Shown here piece after piece: positions 58,909 through 64,000 of a DNA stretch of 64,000 nt. Positions within the stretch are counted from its first letter, which is position 1, and each line of letters begins with the position of its first letter. A model generated the notes under the pieces. The model saw nothing but the letters and a program-made list of their open reading frames with translations. It ran no database searches and was not told the DNA's origin. The stretch lies in contig CM046443.1 of assembly GCA_025506515.1 (NCBI GenBank), positions 94,514,666 to 94,578,665 of the forward strand, given 5' to 3'. The stretch is from Flaveria trinervia (taxonomy: Eukaryota > Streptophyta > Magnoliopsida > Asterales > Asteraceae). Both the position numbers and the translations under genes were made by a program.

Positions 58909-60528
58909 TTGAATGTGCAGGGTGTCCACTACAGTGCTATCACAAATACCTGGATTGGTGATAGTGGGGCGTCTAGGCACATGACCAGGAACTTATCTCT
59001 CTTTTTCAATGTCAAAAAAATAAAAGGGGGAGATGTATCATTTGCTGGGAATAAAGGAGGATATATCACTGCTCAGGGCGAAGTGGGAAACCAGAAAGTC
59101 AAGTTTGATAAGGTCAACTATGTTCAACAACTACAGAACAACTTGCTTTCAGTCTCCCAGATCTGTGACAAAGGCTTCAAAGTTGTATTTGACAACAAGA
59201 AGTGTTACGTGCTGAAAAAGGATTACATTATCCCGAAGGACAAAGTCTTAATGTCAGCTTCAAGATATAATGATTTATATGTCTTGGATCTATCAAAAGC
59301 CTCCATAACTTATCATAAAGTTCAATGCTTCTTGTCAAAGGCAACAGAGAGGGACTCAATCTCCTGGCATAGGATAATGGGACATATTAATCCAAGGAAG
59401 ATGAATCAATTGCTACAGAATGATCTAGTTAATGGAGTAAATGTCAAAAACTTCCAGCTTCCAGATTTTTGTGTAGCATGTAAGAAAGGCAAACAGACCA
59501 AGAAGTCTCATAAGGCAAAGAAAGTTAATTCCATTGACCTGCCTCTCGAGCTTCTACACATGGATCTATTTGGTCCCGTTAGCACTAAAAGTATTGCTGG
59601 TGATTTGTACTGCTATGTAGTCACTGATGATTACTCAAGATTTTCTTGGGTGATGATTCTGAAATCCAAATCAGAGACATTTGAATCCTTCACACATCTG
59701 GTAACTACATTGGAATCACTCTATAAGCTGAAGGTAAGACAGATTCGATCAAACAACGGCACAGAGTTCAAGAACCAGTGGATGGAGGAGTTTTGTAAAG
59801 AAAAAGGGATTGTACATCAATTTACGTCTGCCTACACACCACATATGAATGGAGTTGTTGAGCGAAAGAATCGGAGCTTGATAGAGACAGCAAGAACGAC
59901 GCTAGCCGACTCAAAACTGCCTATCCAAATTTGGAACGAGGCAGTGGCCAATGCATGCTACACCCTCAATCGGGTCTTGGTGGTAAAACGTCATGGTAAA
60001 ACATGTTATGAGTTGCTCCAGTGATGTAAACCTAACCTAGAGTATCTCGAACCATTTGGTGCACCATGTACCCTGCTGAAGAAAACTCAGTCTAGGAAGT
60101 TCAGTGAGAAGGCTGAAGAAGGGATCTTTCTCAGATATAATATACCGGACAAGAGAGTTTATAACAACTCAATGGTTTAGGTAGAAGTGTGATGCAAGTT
60201 GATGTTCAGAGATACACCACCCCCTCTGCTGGAAAGGGACCTTCATTCTTCTTTGACTATGATGGATTATTTAAGTTCTTCAACATACCTCCCTCCCTTT
60301 CTGATGATCACTTAACGACTAGAATGATGTACAATGTCCTAGACACACCGCCACTAGACTCAATAGCATCAACTCCACAAGGTGAATCTTCTAATCCTTT
60401 ATAGGGAGCACTTGATGTAAGTGATTCCTTCTTTGATGACGAAGAAGTGAAGACTAAACAGGTGGACCAGGAGGAACAGGTTCCTACTACTGAAAGTACA
60501 CAAGCATCAGATGTTGATGCCTCTGACT
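58909..60528 (+). pseudogene. Element D pol: protease and integrase (defective), cut by gap
   Basis: A 371-codon open stretch (58909-60024): protease core WIGDSGASRHMT near 58953-58985, GAG-pre-integrase NNLLSVSQICDKGFKVVF, integrase zinc region (HRIMGHIN, CVACKKGKQ), core LLHMDLFGPV near 59545, then RSNNGTEFKN near 59735-59770, where the second catalytic Asp is Asn, and NGVVERKNRSL near 59855-59885. A CGA-to-TGA type stop follows at 60022-60024, then the linker runs in broken frames to the gap. It could not supply integrase activity. Confidence 0.88.
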
Positions 60529-60628
60529 NNNNNNNNNNNNNNNNNNNNNNNNNNNNNNNNNNNNNNNNNNNNNNNNNNNNNNNNNNNNNNNNNNNNNNNN
60601 NNNNNNNNNNNNNNNNNNNNNNNNNNNN
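60529..60628. other. Assembly gap (100 N)
   Basis: Exactly 100 undetermined bases, the common placeholder for a gap of unknown size. The left side is plus-strand copia linker (D), the right side minus-strand aORF (H), so true distance and even adjacency are unproven. Confidence 0.97.
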
Positions 60629-61311
60629 GTAGTATCATCCATTATCTCTAAGGCACTGTGTCATGACTCTCTTTGGCAACTGAGGCAGCTTCTCGTTGAA
60701 GACGAGCTGTAAGAATCTGGGTACATACAAACCCCTCTTTCCCTTTACCTCCAAATTTTCCACTAAGTAGGAGAATATCATGCTGGAAAAACTGAAGGGT
60801 GTTCAGAACCAGTGCCACGTAGGCATTTTGATCTGGTCTGAGAGGTCGTCAAACCCACCCCTCCTCGATGCAACACACTTGAGGATCACGTGTGCTAAGT
60901 ACTTGTACTGGGGGCTCAGGTTGCTCTTGTTGAGCACACCTGAGTTGATATCCCCAGTGTACTTTATCCTCAGGAAGCATCCTCTCACTGTCAACGGATG
61001 TAGTTTAGTAGGATGATCAGCATCATCCCCGAACTCTAGGACCCTCTAATGTCGGCAGCAGAGATCTCAATATCAGGCCCAGTATAGAGCTCCTAATCAG
61101 TTAGGCTCACGAGAGCGGTCCACCAAGGCTTCTCCCAGAATGCCTGATGGAGTGATCTATATGGCGTGCAAGGCGTGGAGATAGCCTATGAATCCGGGAC
61201 CGTCTCAGAAAGGCTATATGTCGGTAACTCAGCCCCGTTCCTGGTGGTGTGATCCAAATGCACAGATGTTTGTGCTTTGGATTTATGGACCACCTTTCTG
61301 CTGCCATTTAT
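60629..61311 (-). pseudogene. Element H aORF, N-terminal part
   Basis: Minus-strand block HLDHTTRNGAEL near 61215-61250, a FWEK segment near 61130, RGCFLRIKYTGDINSGVLNK near 60930-60985 and YKYLAHVILKCVASRRGGFDD near 60850-60915. It matches the C aORF at about two of three residues by eye. Frameshifts near 60830, 61060 and 61190. Truncated by the gap. Confidence 0.7.
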
Positions 61312-61904
61312 CTGAAACACACAAGACATAGAACCCATTATACCTAAGACATTAAAACTTCTTATTCTAAGTGTAAAGTTGAAAGTCATTTTGATTCATT
61401 CGTGCGAATGACATGCGACTGAAGTCAGTCTCCTGTTTGAGACATGCGATTGAGTTCAATCAGCTGATTGAGACATGCGATTGTTTCAATCGCTGATTGA
61501 GACAGGCGTTGAGTTCATCGCTAATTGAGGCATGCGGTTGAGTTCAATCGCTGATTGAGACATGCAATTGAGTTCAATCTCCGACTGGACTCATTCGGGT
61601 GGTTCAGTCGGTGAATGATCCCCGTAAGGTTCAATCGTGCGATTGAGTTCATTCGAACGACCAGTCGCTTGCCCACTGTTCGATCGCCTGTGGGTCGAAT
61701 CTTGACCAATCTAAGTCATTTAACATGTTTAATGGTCCATTAGCCTCGTCTACTTGTCACTAATAACCTATTAACCTCAATTTTAACATTTTGCTTCATT
61801 TACATAGGTGATTAGGTCATTTCACAGTTCGGTTCTTGATTCAATCCAGTGTCGCTATTGTAGTTCGGTAATGCTGATTTTGTAGGATTCAAAGAGTAGT
61901 GTAC
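61312..61904 (-). other. Probable 5' intron of the H aORF, containing a palindrome array
   Basis: Minus-strand donor TTACAG|GTACAC (61905/61904) and acceptor TTGTGTGTTTCAG|A (61312/61311), 593 bases. The array with CGATTGAGTTCAATC-type words is at 61390-61690. Same positions as in C. Confidence 0.48.
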
Positions 61905-62345
61905 CTGTAAAAACGTCACTCGAATGTAAGAAACTTAACAGCAATGTAATCAGAATCTGTGGCAATTTTGACAGAGTAACGGTAAAGAACACGATTGGGG
62001 TGCTATTGGGAGTGATGAGTGAGAGCTATCGACTGAGCCCTTAAATACTGAACCTAGGTTCATTCGGCCGACTGGCCTCATTCGCTCAGTTCATCATGCG
62101 ACTGAGTCTCAGTCGTACGATTGGCCTAGTCAATCGCATTCAGTCGGCCGCTGAGTCTCAGTCGGTCGACTGACTCATTCGGTCTCCTTCATTCGCCCTT
62201 TAGTTGACGACTGAGCCTCAGTCGGTCTACTGTCATTCTCCCCCTTCTATTCGGTCGAATGGATCATTTCATGTCCATTCGGCCGATTGGAAGCCATTCA
62301 CATAGTTGGTCGATAACCATGATCCACTAGTGCGATGGGTCACAC
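61905..62345 (-). promoter_or_regulatory. Internal promoter of element H
   Basis: TATTTAAG on the minus strand at 62047-62040 (C has TATAAATAAG at the same place after a shared CAG), with the CAGTCGGTCGACTGA-type array upstream at 62055-62340. Here the word has drifted to GTCGGCCGAC/GTCGGTCGAC forms while remaining palindromic. Confidence 0.55.
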
Positions 62346-63900
62346 TTTGTGAGTTTACAGTCATTTTGAACATTTACTATTAAGACCCTTTTCACTTTTG
62401 ATAATAACATTGTAAGCTCTTACCATTCAGTCACTTCAGACGTGACCTTTTAATTTTGAAAAACATGTGGCCATCTCAGACATGACCCTTTTAGGTAAGT
62501 TAATTTCCTTCTGATTTCCTGATGTAGTCCGACAGACACACAAATTAAAGATAAACATAGAAACTTAACTAACTACATAACTAAAGTTTATTTTGGGACT
62601 TTTTGTGAGAGATAAGCCCTAAGATGGAAATCTAAGGGATTTGTTAGGAGTAGACAACTTCAACTTAGATTGATCATATCTGGACCAACTCAATTTTGGA
62701 ATCTACAGGAATATCAAATCATTTGGGACTTGTTATTAAAACTCTTTGATGCTTAAATTCTCGGTGTTCATCCAGAGTCTTAGCAACTTAAGGAAATCAT
62801 ACTGAACTCTTAGATTTTCACATTGATTTGAACTCTTGAGAATGTAGCCACTAAGATTGTCAGTATGTTTGTCCACTTAAATCCATACACAGACTTTTGA
62901 CGCAGACTGGTGACTGATTTAGGTTTAATTATTTCAGCTAACATTTGTGGATCCCACACTTATATGGTAATCAACATTCCTCAGAGGTTTTGAGCGGCTC
63001 TACAGGTATTATTACAAGAAGAGACTATTCTTAGAGCTTTCAAAGAGAAGCCTGTCCTCAGGTCATTGCCACCGCACAGCAGAGAGGCAGCAAACAACAA
63101 TGAATTCTAGAATATCTAGGTTATGCTTATCCTCAGGTCAGTGCCATCGCACAGCAGAGAGGCACACAACCTATCTCCTTGTTAGAGCAGCTTATTTTAT
63201 TTGACACAATATGCACCAACAACATAAGTCATTAGCTTTATTGCATTTGTCTTTCATTTTTTCTTGCTTTGCTCTAATTATGGTCATCCGCACACTTTTG
63301 TGGCATTTAAATGCTCATTACCCCTTATTGGAATATATTTGATTGTGTTAACCAGTGATAAGATGGAAGCCCACAGTCAGTTGAACAACTTAGTTTGATC
63401 TTGAGATCACCAATCAGGTCTAATTGTCTATTGTGTTGAGTCTACCAACATATCATTTGTGGTCTAGCAGCCTCTAAGTCTACTTCTTTTTGTGTCACCT
63501 TAGGAGTTGCCAGTTTCTATCATCTTCCCTTTTTATGCTTGCTTAGACTACACAGACTTACTTTGAGCTTTTGCATCTTTTCAAAACTTAAAATTTTAAA
63601 ATCCCTCTTGATTTGTTCCTGTGTACTATCATATTCCAAAGGTATTGAATCGGTATCACAGACACAATCTACCTTATTTCAGCTAGTTACCCCTTCTCCC
63701 TCATTAATTTTTTTTTTATGTGTACTTGCTGACCTATTCTCCCTCCCCTAAAATACTAAATCATTTCGGATTTAATTATTTTTGGATTTTAATAAACAAC
63801 AAAATAACATGAGTTTAAATATAACAAACAAAAAGAAAAAACAGAACATAAAATAAAATAAACTTTAACGAAACTACATCGGACTACACATATTCTCATC
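62346..63900 (-). other. Conserved spacer between pol and internal promoter of H
   Basis: Non-coding. Shares with C the TCACTTCAGACGTGACCTTTT hairpin words (62425-62495) and the 'CATCGCACAGCAGAGAGGC' doublet (63065-63165). No gene seen. Confidence 0.6.
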
Positions 63901-64000
63901 AGGAATTACCTCACTTTTCTTTTTAACGCCGTTGACCTCTAGCAAATATTGAAAACGTGGTTTATCAAAGGCTTTAGTATAGAGGTCAGCACGTTGGAAA
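63901..64000 (-). pseudogene. Element H pol, RNase H C-terminal end
   Basis: Minus strand reads FQRADLYTKAFDKPRFQYLL in the same position as the pol end of C (34600-34660). The rest of pol lies right of the window. Confidence 0.75.

Larger units (their letters stand above)
54818..60528 (+). mobile_element. Copia element D (SIRE-like), plus strand, cut by assembly gap
   Basis: 5' LTR, primer site, leader array, gag, protease and integrase in order. The sequence stops in the integrase-RT linker at the N run. Same family as A, C and H. Inserted into the hAT sequence about 0.5 kb from C. In-frame stops in gag and a mutated integrase site show that it is inactive. Confidence 0.88.
60629..64000 (-). 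mobile_element. Copia element H (C-like), minus strand, cut by gap and right edge
   Basis: From the right edge leftwards: RNase H end, non-coding spacer, internal promoter with palindrome array, probable intron with a second array, and the aORF start, cut at the gap. Order and sequence follow element C (28679-34600). Its LTRs are not in the window. Confidence 0.8.

Noticed and set aside
60447..60632. Reading frame running into the N run
   Set aside because: Its C-terminal half is undetermined sequence; the real part is only element D linker.

Overview
This window is plant nuclear DNA, most likely from a daisy-family (Asteraceae) eudicot. Roughly nine tenths of it is nested LTR retrotransposons. 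Most are large Ty1/copia elements of SIRE/Maximus type: tRNA-iMet primer binding site, RT with a YVDD motif and 'GxIDKTLF'-like signature, gag with two separate CCHC knuckles, and a long additional ORF (called aORF here) between pol and the 3' LTR. The lineage call and the Asteraceae call rest on remembered resemblance to aORF-bearing elements of Tanacetum/Artemisia type; no search was run.

Layout. 1-6810: element A (minus strand, cut by the left edge), inserted in the integrase of element B (plus, 6811-13987). B in turn abuts the inside of element F (plus, 13988 to about 20700). 20.9-27.6 kb: a small gene island with an AT-rich stretch, a (TATTTAG)n array of about 50 units, an ERF-type AP2 gene with a probable frameshift, and an apparently intact two-exon Myb/SANT-like gene. 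27.6-54.8 kb: a decayed hAT transposase split by element C (minus, 27874-54335, target duplication AGTTC). C carries two later insertions: copia element E (37819-45338, duplication TTAGT) in its protease and a long-LTR element G (47332-52216, duplication ATTTG) in its gag. 54818-60528: element D (plus), also in the hAT sequence. A 100-base assembly gap (60529-60628) follows, then a C-like element H (minus) to the right edge.

The most interesting signal is a promoter architecture repeated in three copia families: (A,C,D,H), (B,E) and (F). Each has its own family-specific short palindromic word, found as a dense degenerate array just upstream of the LTR TATA box. The same word recurs upstream of a second, internal TATA box between pol and the aORF. 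In C and H the internal unit also has matching splice sites framing a 5' intron of about 0.5-0.6 kb that holds another array, and A, C and D carry a further array in the leader between primer binding site and gag. This suggests a duplicated promoter module that expresses the aORF separately from gag-pol.

The second striking structure is element G. Its left end is an inverted copy of its own LTR 3' end joined at a microhomology to the direct copy, yet the whole is flanked by a perfect target duplication, as if it integrated through two U5 ends.

Nearly all retroelement ORFs are broken by stops and frameshifts. The only likely host genes are the ERF-type gene and the Myb/SANT-like gene.
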